NCBI RefSeq assembly: GCF_042477335.2 | Contig: NC_091262.1 | Coordinates: 15,892,001-15,956,000, forward strand | Direction of reading: 5' to 3' | Length of the DNA: 64,000 nucleotides | Source of the DNA: Ovis canadensis | Taxonomy: Eukaryota > Chordata > Mammalia > Artiodactyla > Bovidae | Shown: in pieces, positions 21,723-33,800 of the stretch | How the letters are laid out: each line of letters opens with the position of its first letter | How positions within the stretch are numbered: the stretch's first letter is position 1 | Notes under the pieces: generated by a model | Database searches by the model: none | What the model was told of the DNA's origin: nothing | Seen by the model: the letters and a program-made list of their open reading frames with translations, nothing else | Program-made: the position numbers and the translations under genes

Positions 21723-22404
21723 GGAAACACGATCTTTAGAATATATACCCCGGTGGGGTGTTCTTCCTAAAAAGGGCTTAATCTCCAAGGGAAAGGGCTT
21801 ACCAGAGCCTTGTCTGGCCTGGGAGAGGCCCCTCCAGCCTTCTAGTCTCCTGCCAGGGTGCAGAAGTCCCCAAGGGTGACTCATGTGTCAGTACTGCGGC
21901 TGGGGTGCATGTGTCTCTGTGCTTCTTAAACAGCAGCTCTTTAGATTCCAAAGATCAAAGATAATCGAGACAACTCTGATCTCCCTATGAGCTTCAGTCA
22001 CCTGACTGTGTAAATTTAGACTAAGCCTGACTCTTGGACACTCAAGCAGAACCCTGGCTGTCCCCTTGGTGAGACGGTAATGCTCACTTTGGCTCCAAGC
22101 CACCTCCAAAGAACTGGACAGTCCCTGGCCGCCTCTGCCTTTTATCTCCTCTGCCCCTCGATTGTGCCAGTGAATTCTTTTATTATGTTAAACTGGGACG
22201 TCAGTACTGGAATTAGAAAGGAAAATACCAGCTGCTTTGTCCTCCAGGAAGCACTAATTAGCCAGCAGCCAGGATCTCAGGCAACAATGGGAGCACTGGG
22301 GCTAATTACCAGCTAGCTGCCTCCCGCTCTGGGGTGGCTCAGGCAGCAGCACCTGCATTTCAGGGCTGAGATATTTTTAGGATCTGGAATTTCCCTCTGG
22401 CCCT
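21723..22404. promoter_or_regulatory. Non-repeat DNA with clustered factor-like motifs; possible enhancer
   Basis: No transposable element is recognised here, in contrast to its surroundings. It holds a TCF/LEF-like 'agatcaaag' (21952-21960) and two homeodomain-type TAATTA cores, in 'cactaattagcc' (22255-22260) and 'gctaattacc' (22303-22308). Lack of repeats plus motif clustering is compatible with a conserved non-coding element, but these short motifs are also expected by chance. The regulatory call is an inference only. Confidence 0.25.
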
Positions 22405-22690
22405 TATCTTGCTTTTGATGTCTCCATCACACATCTCCTTTCGCAATAACTCCCTCACTGGTCTCTTTTTTCTAGCCAAACTATCTTGCACAAAACAACC
22501 AAATTCATCCCCTTAAACACAGGTCCAATCATATAATTTCCCATCGCCAATTTGTCAGCATAATTCCCATGCTGCATGTAAATTACAGTCCAGCCCTGTA
22601 GGTTTTACATAAAGAGACCAAGACCACCTTTCCAGCCTCCTGTCAGCCCTGCCTTCCATAGTCCTCCCCTAATCAGCACTTTCACCTCTG
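22405..22690 (+). mobile_element. L2 LINE fragment
   Basis: 'cactggtctcttttttctag', 'gtccaatcatataatttccc' and 'accacctttccagcctcctg' follow the sense order of L2 ORF2 C-terminal and 3' sequence. Diverged and short. Confidence 0.5.
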
Positions 22691-24504
22691 ATGTGTGCAC
22701 AGTAATTGCCACGGGAGCTTTAAAGACAGAACCAAAAACTGACAGCAAAGAATCTCAAGGTGTGAGGAAAGGGTATTGGTCTCATCCTAAAAGCTGCCCC
22801 AGAACCCCACTGCTCAGCCAGGATGGAGGACTCTGGGGCAAGCAGAAGTTGAGGAGGGGCTGGAATCAGACTTGTGGGTGGGTCTGTGGAAGGTGTGTAT
22901 CCATCCAGCCAAAGCCTGCAACACAGCCCTGTCTGTCCGTCAGGGCCACGACTGGGGTTTTGTCTCTTCGCTTGTTGAGTCTTCTGTCTTTCCTTCAACT
23001 CTGACCACACAGACAGGTCCTGACACCCTGCATCCCTCTTTCCGGACTCATCTGTGAAGTGTGTTCTGCTCAGACCAGCCCCTGGCTTGTCACACCTATC
23101 TGGATGCTGTCTACACTGCAGTCCAGCCTGCAGGCTCCACTTCCCTCCACTTGACCCAGCTCCCACTTCCTCTCTGCTCAGAAGGCCTTTTAGCTGAGTC
23201 TTTCACATGAAAAAGCTTGTAACAGGGAGCTAAAATAGAAATTTTCTCCAGGCACCAAGAAACAGTTGAAGTGTGATGCCAGAGTGATATGTCAGACCAC
23301 CTGGTGCAAAATTTACAAAAGGAAAAGTCTCCTTCCAGGTTTCACAGGCTCATCCTTTTGAGATACACACACATAGCGGGCACAAGGAGAGCAGGAGCAG
23401 GGGGAAGGCGGGATGATCTTCCCGACATGAACCTGGCTGCCACTCAGGGATCCTCGCCCCTCACCAAGCACCTGGAGGGGTCTGCGGCCCTCCACTTTCT
23501 GCCGCAGAGCTAGAGAGAGGCTTCTAAGCCTTATCTGGAAGTCTGGGGCTGGGAAACACCTCTGCCTGGGCCTGCTGATCCAGGCGCCCTGGAGGGGAGG
23601 CAGCCGCTGCAGCTCTGGCTGCCCTAGTCCACCCACCCTGGTCTGATCTGTTGGGAACAGGATGCCAGTGTGTCTTCTGTCTTCTGAATGAGGAAGAGGA
23701 GCCACGCTGGCATGGCTGGAAAGAGGGAGGGCAATGATGAAGAAACATGCCCTCCAGGGACGCAATGCCCTAACTGTTGTAGTAATTGCAGGTAAAGCGG
23801 TCCCCAAGCATGAGAATCCCTGAAGAAAAACTCGCGGAGGAAGACGAGTTGGCTTCCACCACTTGTGGGTCCTCTCCTCTGTCTCCCTGCTCCCCTCCCT
23901 CCTAGTCTCCCTGGGTGCAGTGGCTGTTGGCCAAGGCTGGCTTTCTCCTTCCCAGCCTTCTCCCGAGCCAAGAAACACATTTATTCAAAACCACAATCCA
24001 TCTAAATTTAAAAAGAAGAGCCTATTCATCCAAATTAAAGAAGGAGAAGGCAAGAGGGAAGAGATCCACCATCCCATGTGCCCTGGTGGGGCCGCTGGCA
24101 CCTGAGGAGGGGAGGGGCTTTAGATGCAGGCTGCTGCCTAGCGCAGGGCTCCTTGCTGATGAGCAGGGCAGGGCTGCCGCCACCTGGGATGCACAGTAAA
24201 GCCAGGGCCTGCCCGTCTTCTCAGGATGACTCAGAAAGAGGTCACCTCTGCTGGATGAATCTCAAAGGGACGGTGGATGCTACCTGCTTCTCCCTCTCTG
24301 TCTTCCAAATCTCAACAATGCTTGTCTACCACCTCAATGCCTGGCCTTCAGGAAGCTGCCTCCTCATTGCAGAAATTTGCTTCTTTGCTTTTCATTCCTC
24401 AAAGGGCTTTTCTTTTTTACCTTTTTTGTTTTGCACTCCTGCACTGCCTGGTACCTACATCAGTGTCTTATTTCCCCCATTACTGCCCCCATCCAGACAG
24501 ATAC
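22691..24504. other. GC-richer non-repeat interval, no confirmed exon
   Basis: This is the largest stretch in the window without a repeat I can name. A 221-codon minus frame at 23313-23978 and a 148-codon minus frame at 22720-23166 are open. Their peptides are rich in Pro, Arg, Ser and Leu, show no known domain, and look like chance frames in GC-rich DNA. I see no paired splice signals or promoter that would support a gene. Confidence 0.35.
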
Positions 24505-24660
24505 TGGAGCACTGACCCTGCACCCACCCTGCACCAGGCATTGTGCTAAACGCCCCCAGCTACCTTGTTGCTGAATTACAAACCTCTGAGATCAGCTTGT
24601 ACTGGAGTCATTTTACAGATGAGAAGGCTGAGGCCTACAGAGGTATATAACCCTAGGAGG
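24505..24660 (-). mobile_element. MIR SINE fragment
   Basis: Reverse-complement MIR text: 'caccaggcattgtgctaaac' followed by 'cattttacagatgagaaggc'. The centre is diverged. Confidence 0.65.
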
Positions 24661-24764
24661 TAGCGCAGTAAAGAATCTGATGAGCACTCTGCTTATTGAA
24701 GCACCTGGCAAATTGTGAGGCTCAGTAAAGATTTATTGAGTTAATAAATATTGTCTGGCTTTTG

Positions 24765-24898
24765 TGGAGAAGGAAATAGCAACCCATTCTGGTGTTCTTG
24801 CCTGGAGAATCCCAGGGACAGGGGAGCCTGGTGGGCTGCCGTCTATGGGGTCGCACAGAGTCGAACACGACTGAAGTGACTTAGCAGCAGCAGCAGCA
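24765..24898 (+). mobile_element. BovA2-type SINE, 5'-truncated
   Basis: It corresponds to the second half of BovA2, from 'gagaaggaaatagcaaccca' to the tail 'gacttagcagcagcagcagc'. A perfect 12 bp TSD, 'gtctggcttttg', lies at 24753-24764 and 24899-24910. Confidence 0.95.
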
Positions 24899-24910
24899 GT
24901 CTGGCTTTTG

Positions 24911-25174
24911 AGCCATACCATTTAAGCGAACATGCAGAAGTCTCTTACAGTCCTGAATGGTTGCATCCTTTAAATTTTTTTAATATTTATTTCTGAGCCA
25001 TATTTATCACTTTACCAGAAATCAACTAAGTTGTGGTTATTGTGCTCCCTCTTTCAAAAATTTGGGGTTGTCTTGATTTCTTTAAAACATTGGTTTGAGG
25101 TTGACAGTATGGTTTTACTCTAAATAATTTTTTAACCATTTCTGACAAGGTTAATGAAACACGACCTTTCAAAT
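24911..25174. other. Unassigned AT-rich interval
   Basis: No gene or repeat is recognised between the SINE and the MER5A-like element. Confidence 0.3.
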
Positions 25175-25328
25175 TTAAACATGCACAATAGTCCTCTGGG
25201 AATCTTACAAGTTCTGATTCAGAGAGTCAGGGGTGGGGCCTGACATTTGACATTTCCTGCAATCTCCCAGGAGATGCCAGAGCTGCTGGCCTAGGGAACA
25301 CAGAACATACTTTGAGAAGCAAGAGGCT
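25175..25328 (+). mobile_element. MER5A-like hAT-Charlie DNA transposon
   Basis: The segment order 'tctgggaatcttacaagttc', 'gattcagagagtcaggggtg', 'cccaggagatgccagagctg', 'catactttgagaagcaagag' matches the sense MER5A consensus. It is a non-autonomous element without a transposase. Confidence 0.8.
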
Positions 25329-25439
25329 GAACCTGACCTAGAGTTTGTCTCATTCTATTTATAGAAATAAAGTATAAATTATATGATCCTTACTTTCAAG
25401 TGAAGATGGCTGTCTAGCCCTAGGCAAGCCAACCACTGC

Positions 25440-25832
25440 ATTTTGAACTGTGTTCCCAAGAATTCATATGTTGAAGTCTTAACTCTCCAGTACCTCAGGG
25501 AGTAGATGTAACCAGTTAAGAGCAACTCTTAGCTAGGGTCAAAGTGAAGCAGGGTGAGCACCAGCCCTGACTGGTGTCCTTATAGAAAGGGGAAATTAGA
25601 CACAGAGACAGACCTGCAGGCAGTGAGCATGAAGGTGGAGGCCCCGAAAGGCAGTGATGCTGCCGCAAACCAAGGGATGCCCAAGGCTGCCAGCAAGCCG
25701 CCAGCAGTTAGAAGAGGCCAGGAAGTCTTCCTCCTGATCCTCACAAGGAACCAACCCTTGACTTCAGACTGTAAGTTTCTGAGCCACTTAGTTTCGGGTT
25801 TTCTGTTATAGCAGTCATGGGAAACTCATATA
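25440..25832 (+). mobile_element. MLT1-type MaLR (ERVL) LTR
   Basis: The beginning 'tgaactgtgttcccaagaat' and the end 'tttctgttatagcagtcatg' match MLT1 LTRs, with 'tggtgtccttatagaaaggg' and the 'gaggccaggaagtcttcctc' region between. No internal MaLR sequence follows, so it is a solo LTR. Confidence 0.85.
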
Positions 25833-26296
25833 GGATGACACGTTTCATACCACAGTGTTGCAAAACTCCCCCATGAAAGGAAGAATGGGGGCCTCCCTGT
25901 CTCACTTCACTCCTTAGAAGCACAGTGTAAGAAGCTGGGGAGTGGTGTTATGTAGGGGTGGTATGTGGAGGGCAGGGGGTATATGGAGCACTCCTTAATT
26001 AATACCTGCCTGGTCACTTCCTCTAACAACCTTCAGTTGGCTTGGCTCCCTTACAGATGCATCACCAGCATTTCTTAGCCAGCAGCACCTGCTTTCTCTT
26101 CATTCACCTGCTCCTTTGCTCATTTAGACTTTTCCTAACCTAGGGATCAAAGCCTTTGGCTCCTTGACTGTGTGTGTGTATGTGTTTACCTGGTTTATAC
26201 TCTCCTATATTCTTTGGAGTCCCTGGGGAATGTTTCATTTCTGATACGTTTGTGAATGAAAAAGTACTACTGCCTGCCATGTCAGTAAGCAAAGGA
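25833..26296. other. Unassigned interval
   Basis: No gene or repeat is firmly recognised. A short TG-rich stretch sits near 26169-26186. Confidence 0.3.
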
Positions 26297-26748
26297 TGTT
26301 TGGCCATCAAGGCATCACACTACAGCCACCCCAGTGGTGAGCCCTGAGCAAACTCGCAGTGGAAGCGGGATACCCATCATCAAGCCCTCACCTACCCCAA
26401 AGACGCACCCTGAGGAGACTCAGGATGAGAAAACAGGATACTGGCCCCAGACAGCTGAGGTGCACATCAAAGGAATGATTTCAGTGAGCCCAGACTCTTG
26501 CATCTTCCCATACATAGAAATGTGCTAAATTTCTTAAAGTGAGATGTCTGGTTTTCTTTAATTTACTGTTACCTTTCGGTGTTCCCGACTACATCGTCTC
26601 TGTTCCAAAACTCCTATATATCCTGACTCCTCCCTTACCTCTTTGAAGTAGTCCCTCAGAGCGATTTGAGAGGCTGTGCTCCAGAATTATGTCCTCAGTT
26701 TTGTCCACCAAATAAAACTTTTAGGTTCTGAAATTTTTTCAGTCAACA
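26297..26748 (+). mobile_element. Endogenous retrovirus solo LTR (class I-like)
   Basis: A 452 bp TG...CA interval contains a TATA-type 'cctatatatcctgactcctc' near 26616 and a polyadenylation signal 'aaataaaactttta' near 26710. It ends with 'ttttttcagtcaaca', typical of class I LTR ends. I saw no TSD, so the edges are approximate. No retroviral genes are adjacent. Confidence 0.62.
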
Positions 26749-26759
26749 GATACAGTTTT

Positions 26760-27345
26760 CAAGAAGATCCCCAAGATTCTGTTTCCCTATTAGTCAAATT
26801 GGATGGTGATCCAGAGGCTGTTGTGAAGGGATTTTCTAGATGTATTGTCATCCAACTCTGTGACCTTAAAGTTGGTAAGGATGCTATGTGCTGGGGTGGC
26901 AATCTCGTAGACAAGCATTTTGAAAAAAAGAGTGTTTTTTTTTTTCCAAGCTGGATGCTGAAGAAGAAATTGGTTTCCAAGCATGAGAAGGATTTGACAT
27001 GGCATTGGTGGCTTGAAGGTGTGGAGGGCAGTACACCTGTCAAAGAGTGTGGGCAGCCTCTTACGGCTGAGAGCAGCATCTGGCTGACAGCCCAAAAGGA
27101 AACAGTGACCTCAGTCTTGCAGCCTCTAGGAACTAACTTCTGCTGCCATCTTAAATGAGCTAAGAAGCAGATTCTCCCCAGTCTCCAGGTAAGAGCCCTG
27201 CCCAAATTCTAGTTGAGCAGAGGATTCAGATAAGCCCTTTTGAATTTATGCTCTACAGAACTCTAAGATAGTGAATGGTGTTGCTTTATGGAGCTATGTT
27301 GGTGCTAATTTATTAAGCAGCAGTAGATGATTTATACATTCTTCA
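26760..27345 (+). mobile_element. MaLR (MLT1-type) LTR
   Basis: The segments 'caagcatgagaaggatttga', 'ggctgacagcccaaaaggaa', 'gagctaagaagcagattctc' and 'ctacagaactctaagatagt' follow the order of an MLT1-class LTR. The end is diverged ('ttattaagcagcagtagatg'). A 160-codon plus frame at 26676-27158 crosses this LTR and the preceding one and is not a gene. Confidence 0.65.
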
Positions 27346-27836
27346 ACCTAACAGACATAAGTCCAGAACACATTACTGGTTTCCTCCCTGTCCACCGCAG
27401 CCCCACTGGGTAGGCAGAGCGCTGGGCCCCAGGCAGGACCTCTTGGATGACTGACAGGGCTTCTCCATAATCTTGTATTCTGCTTGTGCTATGAGAACTA
27501 GGTTGCTATGATTTTTCTGAGTTTGCTGTTGAAAACCTATTATACAGCCAGATTCCCACAATGCTTCTTGCAATAGGATTGCCTATCAATTGAAAGTAAG
27601 TGAGACCCAGCGAATGTCTATAATCTGGAAATAGCTCAGCTACAGTCAGGTTAAATGACTTTAATAATTAACATCAAGTTCTGGGTGTGAAAATAAACCT
27701 GAGAGAAGAAAAAATAGTGACAGGAAAAAAAAACACCTTCCTACTGCTGAAGCCAAAGCTCATCCACTGATTTTATTTGAGCATACATTTCCTTCTGGAA
27801 AATAAGATTACTAGTGTGTTGATACAGGCATCAGTG
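27346..27836. other. Unassigned interval, apparently non-repetitive
   Basis: No repeat, RNA gene or coding exon is recognised. Confidence 0.35.
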
Positions 27837-28020
27837 CAAATGGACTTGCTCAGTCCACTCCCATTCCTGGCTCCCTGCACTGATTTAAACTGAGACAAGC
27901 CAGCCCCACCTCTGTTAGGAAGCACATTGCCCAAATGGACTTGCCCTGTCTGCTCCCATCCCTGCCCCAATTTAAAACGAGAAAAATCCAGCCTCACCTC
28001 TGTTAGGAAGCCCATTGTCC
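27837..28020. repeat. Two-copy tandem duplication, unit about 95 bp
   Basis: Unit 1 (27837-27931) and unit 2 (27932-28020) both start 'caaatggacttgc' and both end with 'cacctctgttaggaagc' and a 'cattg.cc' motif. They differ by scattered substitutions and a few base pairs of deletion in the middle. I recognise no transposon in it, so it seems to be a local tandem duplication of host DNA. Confidence 0.85.
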
Positions 28021-28462
28021 AGAGCTGCAGGTGGCAGCTGGGCAGTGCCCCAGGGCAGAGCTGAGGGTGCTTGTCTCTGAGTCTTGTCCACTCACCCCAG
28101 CTGGAGGCAGGTGCTGGCTTTCCTGACTCACCTTCCCTGCACCCCCTCCCCTGTTAGCATCTTCTTTTTCATCACTGCCCCTGCCTCTTCTAGACTTACC
28201 TGTTTCTCTGTGGGCATGCTTCTGAGAACATGGGACAGTCACCAAACTCTAAACTGCTTTGATTGCTTATGACTGCTCAGGGCGGGGTGGGAGGCAGTGT
28301 TGGGTGGGGGAGTGAGTGGCTCTGGAGGTACCAGGGCTGCCCAGGGGACACACATAGCCACAAGCTTCTGGGATGGCTCACCACAGGGGTGAGTAATGGA
28401 AGCCCAACCTCACCTACACTGCCACCACGAGCAAGTTGGGATTTACCTTTTTGAACACCAGG
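28021..28462. other. Unassigned GC-richer interval
   Basis: No repeat or exon is recognised. Short open frames, such as 28263-28454, have no domain. Confidence 0.3.
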
Positions 28463-28974
28463 TTCAGTTCAGTTCAGTTGCTCAGTTGTGTCCAACTATT
28501 TGCAACCCCATGAATCGCAGCACGCCAGGCCTCCCTGTCCATCACCAACTCCCGGAGTTCACTCAGACTCACGTCCATTGAGTCAGTGATGCCATCCAGC
28601 CATCTCATCCTCTGTCGTCCCCTTCTCCTCCTGCCCACAATCCCTTCCAGCATCAGAATCTTTTCCAATGAGTTAACTCTTCGCATGAGGTGGCCAAAGT
28701 ACTGGGGTTTCAGCTTTAGCATCATTCCTTCCAAAGAAATCCCAGGGCTGATCTCCTTCAGAATGGACTGGTTGGATCTCCTTGCAGTCCAAGGGACTCT
28801 CAAGAGTCTTCTCCAACACCACACTTCAAAAGCATCAATTCTTCAGCACTCAGCCTTCTTCACAGTCCAACTCTCACATCCATACATGACCACAGGAAAA
28901 GCCATAGCCTTGACTAGACGGACCTTAGTCAGCAAAGTAATGTCTCTGCTTTTGAATACGCTATCTAGGTTGGT
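28463..28974 (-). mobile_element. BovB LINE, 5'-truncated 3' end
   Basis: Starts with the tail 'ttcagttcagttcagttgct' and reads in reverse complement through the C-terminal domain. The minus frame 28474-28824 is open for 116 codons and encodes that domain with '[18 protein letters not shown]'. The element stops at 'ctatctaggttggt'. A TSD is not evident. It is one of the better preserved BovB tails here. Confidence 0.93.
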
Positions 28975-28984
28975 TAGCCACCTT

Positions 28985-29128
28985 TAAAACTGAAGGAACA
29001 CTCGTACCTACTTCATAGGCCTGTTGCCAGAGTTTGAAAAAGGAATGCAAATAAGTGGTTCCACATCATATTGTATGATGGATATTGTATGATGGATAAC
29101 CAGTGCTAAGGAAGTGTTGGTTATTTCA
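28985..29128 (+). mobile_element. MIR SINE 3' part
   Basis: 'gtacctacttcataggcctg', 'aggaatgcaaataagtggtt' and 'ccagtgctaaggaagtgttg' follow the sense MIR 3' half. A 14 bp tandem repeat, 'attgtatgatggat', at about 29071-29098 has arisen inside it. Confidence 0.6.
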
Positions 29129-29257
29129 ATGATTCAACATATCATATAAAAGTATTGTGACTTTGCTTTGTAAGTTACAAAAACAAATTCTCCTAATCCA
29201 CTATCTCCTTTTTTGTCTTGATTCCAAAAAATCAAATATTTGGATTATTTTGAAAGC

Positions 29258-29350
29258 AGTGAAGTGAGAGGGCCCCTGGGTCAGAAATACTAGGCTGAAA
29301 CCTCAGTGCTGTCTTTTGCTATTTGTGTGACTTGGGGCAATCACTCCCCC
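29258..29350 (+). mobile_element. MIR SINE core fragment
   Basis: 'gaaacctcagtgctgtcttt' and 'tatttgtgtgacttggggca' match the sense core of MIR. Confidence 0.6.
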
Positions 29351-30009
29351 TCCCACCTGGTTCTCTCTAGCCCCTCCTCAGTGGGTATGGGACTTGACAC
29401 CAGAATGCCTGAGAGAGCAGCCTCCACCCTGCAGGGGTTGCTGCAAGCCAGCTTTCAAGTACTGGCCTCCTTACCTGTACAGAGGGTGTGAGGCACCTAG
29501 CTGGGTCACGATACCTCAAGGAGGAGCTAATATCATGTGCTGCGTGCTTCCTGAATAGAGACCTTTGGTCTGTTGTTGCTGCTTTGTTTGTAATTAATTA
29601 CCTTGTCATGCATCACATGAAGGGAGGATTAGCAACTTTCTGAAAGCTTCAAACATTCTAAAATATGAAAGGAGGGTTTCTTTCCAGTTGTTAGTCTATT
29701 ACCTTCTCAAACTTAATTTAGTTCAAGGATTTCTAAACAAGATGTACAACTCCCTTGGATCTTCCTAAGAGAAAGGCACTCAACCTTTTCTCTCCTCCAT
29801 CAGCTTGGAACAGCTTGCCATCAAACTCCAGCCCCAGCAGCACAGTAGTTGCTCTAACAAGTAAGTGGTATTCTGAGCTGTAAGGGCCAGAAGTCACTCT
29901 CCAGTCCTTCTGGGACTTCTCTGCAGCATCTGGCCTTTCAATGCTTCCTCTCAGACCTTCTCCCCTCACCTTCCTTGAGAGCATCCTCTCTTGTTTATCT
30001 CCCTTCCTA
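29351..30009. other. Unassigned interval, apparently non-repetitive
   Basis: No exon or repeat is recognised. A palindromic AT core, 'gtaattaattacc', lies at 29590-29602. The 83-codon minus frame at 29733-29984 has no domain. Confidence 0.3.
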
Positions 30010-30849
30010 CGTCTCTTTGAGGCTACCGGGCCAATTCTGACTCTTCAGATTCAATGATTCTGTTTTCAGTAATTTTACTAGCCAGCTGACATCACACTGG
30101 TACTTGAAACCAGTTCTAGTGGGGGTATTTTTACCATGCAAATTGGTGAAAACTCCAATTCAGGGCCTTTCCTTTTCCTTTCCAGTAAAGTTGGTATTGA
30201 ACCATTGGCAGTTAAGAGCTTATCTTGCTCTATCCACACTGTCTTAAACACTGTGTTTCCTTAGTGTTTCTATCTTCAGGTCTCTTCCTTTTCTGTGCTC
30301 TCTTATGACTGACGTATTCTGTACTTCATTCTGTATCATTCTGCATGTGGATGACTCCCCTGCCTACCCAACTTTCCTTTCATCTCTAGCCTGTTTTTTT
30401 TTTTCTTTTAACATATCTATTTGCTATTGAAGGATAATTGCTTTACAGAATTTTGTTGTTTTCGTCAAACCTCAACATGAATCAGCCATAGGTATACATA
30501 TATCCCCGCCCTTTTGAATCTCCCTCCCATCTCCCTCCCCATCCCACCCCTCTAGGTTGATACAGAACCCCTGTTTGAGTTTCCTGAGCCATACAGCAAA
30601 TTCCTGTTGGCTATCTATTTTACACGTGGTAATGTAAGTTTCCATGTTACTCTTTCCATACATCTTATCCTCTCCTCCCCTCTTCCCATGTCCATAAGTC
30701 TATTCTCTATGTCTGTTTCTCCATTGCTGCCCTGCAAATAAATTTTTCAGAACCATTTTTCTAAATTCCGTATATATGCATATTAGAATACGGTATTTAT
30801 CTTTCTATTTCTAACTCACTTCACTCTGTATAACAGGTTATAGGTCCAT

Positions 30850-33800
30850 CTACTTCATTAGAACTGACTCAAAGGTGTTCCTTTTCATGGCTGAGTAATA
30901 TTGCATTGTGTATATGTACGACAACTTCTTTATCCATTCATCTGTTGATGGACATCTAGGTTGCTTCCATGTTCTAGCTATTGTAAATAGTGCTACAGTG
31001 AACAATGGTATACAGGTGTCTTTTCGAGTTTTGGTTTCCTCAGGGTATATGCCCAGGCATGTGATTTCTGGGTCATATGGTGGTTTTATTCCTAGTTTTT
31101 TAAGAAATTTCCATACTGTCTTCCATAGTGGCTGTATCAATTTACATTCCCACCAACAGTGCAAGAACATTCCCTTTTCTCCACACCCTCTCCAGAATTT
31201 ATTTGTAGACTTTTTCATGATGGCCATTCTGACCATTGTGAGATGATATCTCACTGTCGTTTTGATTTGCGTTTCTCTAATAATGAGTGATGTTGGGCAT
31301 CTTTTCATGTGTTTATTAGCCATCTGTATGTCTTCTTTGGAGAAATGTCTGTTTAGGTCTTTTTTCCACTTTTTTATTGGGTTGTTTGTTTCCCTGATAT
31401 TGAGTTGTATGAGTTGCTTGTATATTTTGGAAATTAATCCTTTGTTAGTTGTTTCATTTGATATTATTTTCTCTCGTTCTGAGGGTTGTCTTTTCACTTT
31501 GCTTATCGTTTCCATTGATGTGCAAAAGTTTTTAAGTTTAATCAGGTCTGACTTGTTTACTTTTGTTTTTATTGCCATTACTCTAGGGGATGGGTTATAG
31601 AAAATCTTACTTTGATTTATGTCATCAACTGTTCTGCTTATGTTTTCCTCCAAGAATTTTATAGTTTCTTGTCTTACATTTAGATCTTTAATCCATTTTG
31701 AGTTTATCTTTATGTATGGTGTTAGAAGATGTTCTAACTTCATTCTTTTACATGTAGCCATCCAGTTTTTCCAGCTCCATTTATTGAAGAGGCTGTCTTT
31801 TCCTCACTGTATATTCTTGCCTCCTTTGTCAAAAATAAGGTGCCTGTAGGTGCACGGGTTTATTTCTGGGCTTTCTATCTTGTTCCATTGGTCTGTGTTT
31901 CTGTTTTTGTGCCAGAACCATACTGTCTTGATGACTGTATCTTTGTAGTATAATCTGAATTCAGAAAGGGTGATTCCTTCACTCAACTCTTCTTTCTCAA
32001 GACTGCTTTGGCTTTTTGGAGTCTTTTTTATCTCCATATGAATTGCAAAATTTTTTATTCTATTTTTGTGAAAAATGCCATTGGTAATTTGATAGGGATT
32101 GCATTGAGTCTGTAGATTGCATTTGGTGGTATAGTCATTTTAACACTATTGATTCTTCCTATCCAGGAACATGTGATATCTCTCCATTTATGTCATCTTT
32201 GATTTATTTTATTAGTGTCATAATTTCCTGTGTACAACTCGTTTCTCTGCTTAAATTTATTCCTAGACATTTAATTATTTTTGTTGCAATGGTGAATGGG
32301 ATTGATTCCTTAATTTCTCTTTCTGATTTTTCATTCTTATTATATAGAAATTCAAGTGATTTCTGTTTATTGATTTTGTATCCTGAAACTTTGCTAAATT
32401 CACTGATTAGCTCTAGTAATTTTCTGATGCTATCTTTATGGTATTCTGTGTACAATATCATGTCATCTGATATGGTACTGTGAGAGCTTTACTTCTTTTC
32501 TGATCTGGATGCCCATTATTTCTTTTTCTACTCTGATTACTGTAGACTTACAAAATTATGTTGAATAATAGCGGTGAAAGTGGACATCCTTGTCTTGTTC
32601 ATGATCTTAGGGGGAAAGCTTTCAAGTTTTCAGCCTTGAGAATAATGTTTACTGTAGGTTTATCATATATGACCTTTACTGAGTTGAGGTAGGTTCCTTC
32701 TATGCCAATTTTTTGAATCATAAATTGTACTGAATTTTGTCAAAGGCTTTTTCTGCATCTATTGGGATTATCATATGGTTTTTATCTTTCAATTTGTTAA
32801 TATGGTATATCACATTGAATGATTTGTGTATCTTAAAGAATCCTTGCATAACTGGAATAAACCCAACTTGATCATGGTATATGAGCTTTTTGATGTGTTG
32901 CTGAATTCTGTTTGCTAATTATTTGTTGAGGATTTTTGCATCTATGTTCATCAGTGATATTGGCTGGTAGTTTTCTTTTTTTGTGTTGTCTTTGTCTGGT
33001 TTTGGTATCAGGGTGATGGTGGCCTCATAGAATGAGATGGAAGTGTTCCTTCCTCTGCAATCTTTTGAAAGAGTTTTAGAAAGATAGGCATTAGCTCTTC
33101 TCTAAACGCTTGATAGAATTCTCCTGTGAAGCCATCTGGTCCTGAACTTTTGTTTTTGGGGGAGATCATTGATCACAGCTTCAATCTCGGTGCTTGTAAT
33201 TGCATTGTTTATAATTTCTATTTCTTCCTGGTTCAGTCTTAGAAGATAGAACTTTTCTAAGAATCTGTCCAATTCTTCCAGGTTATCTATTCCATTGCCA
33301 TATAGTTGTTCATAATAGTCTCTTATAATCTTTTGTATTTTTGAATTTTTCTAATTTTGTTGATTTGATTCTTCTTTATTTTTTCTTAATGAGTCTGGCT
33401 AAAGGCTTGTCAATTTTGTTTATCTTCTGAAAGAGCCAGCTTTTAGTTTTATTAATCTTTACTATTGTTTCTCTCATGTCTTTTTCATTTATTTCTGCTT
33501 TAGATCTTTATGGTTTTTTTCCTTCTACTAATTTTTGTTGTTGTTGTTGTTGTTTTTCTTTTTCCAGTTGCTTTAGGTGTAAAGTTAGGTTGTCTATTAG
33601 CTGTTTTCCTTGTTTCTTGAGGTAAGATTGTATTGCTATGAACTTCCCTCTTAGAACTGCTTTTGCTGCATCTCATAGGTTTTGAGTTGTGTTTTCATTA
33701 TCATTTGTTTCTAGAAATTTTTTGATTTCTCTTTTGATTTCTTCAGTAGACTGTTGGTCATTTAGAAATGTGTTGTTTAATCTCCATGTGTTTGTGTTTC

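Noticed and set aside
22720..23166. 148-codon minus-strand frame as an exon
   Set aside because: The peptide shows no family similarity I recognise, and no convincing splice sites frame it.
24078..24515. 145-codon plus-strand frame with hydrophobic C-terminal part
   Set aside because: It overlaps two other open frames on the same strand, which points to low stop density, not selection; no domain is evident.
26676..27158. 160-codon plus-strand frame as a possible gene
   Set aside because: It crosses the end of one LTR and the body of a MaLR LTR, has no domain, and its peptide matches nothing I know.
29071..29098. Two copies of 'attgtatgatggat' as a minisatellite or CRISPR-like repeat
   Set aside because: Only two adjacent copies inside a decayed MIR, with no spacers or further units.
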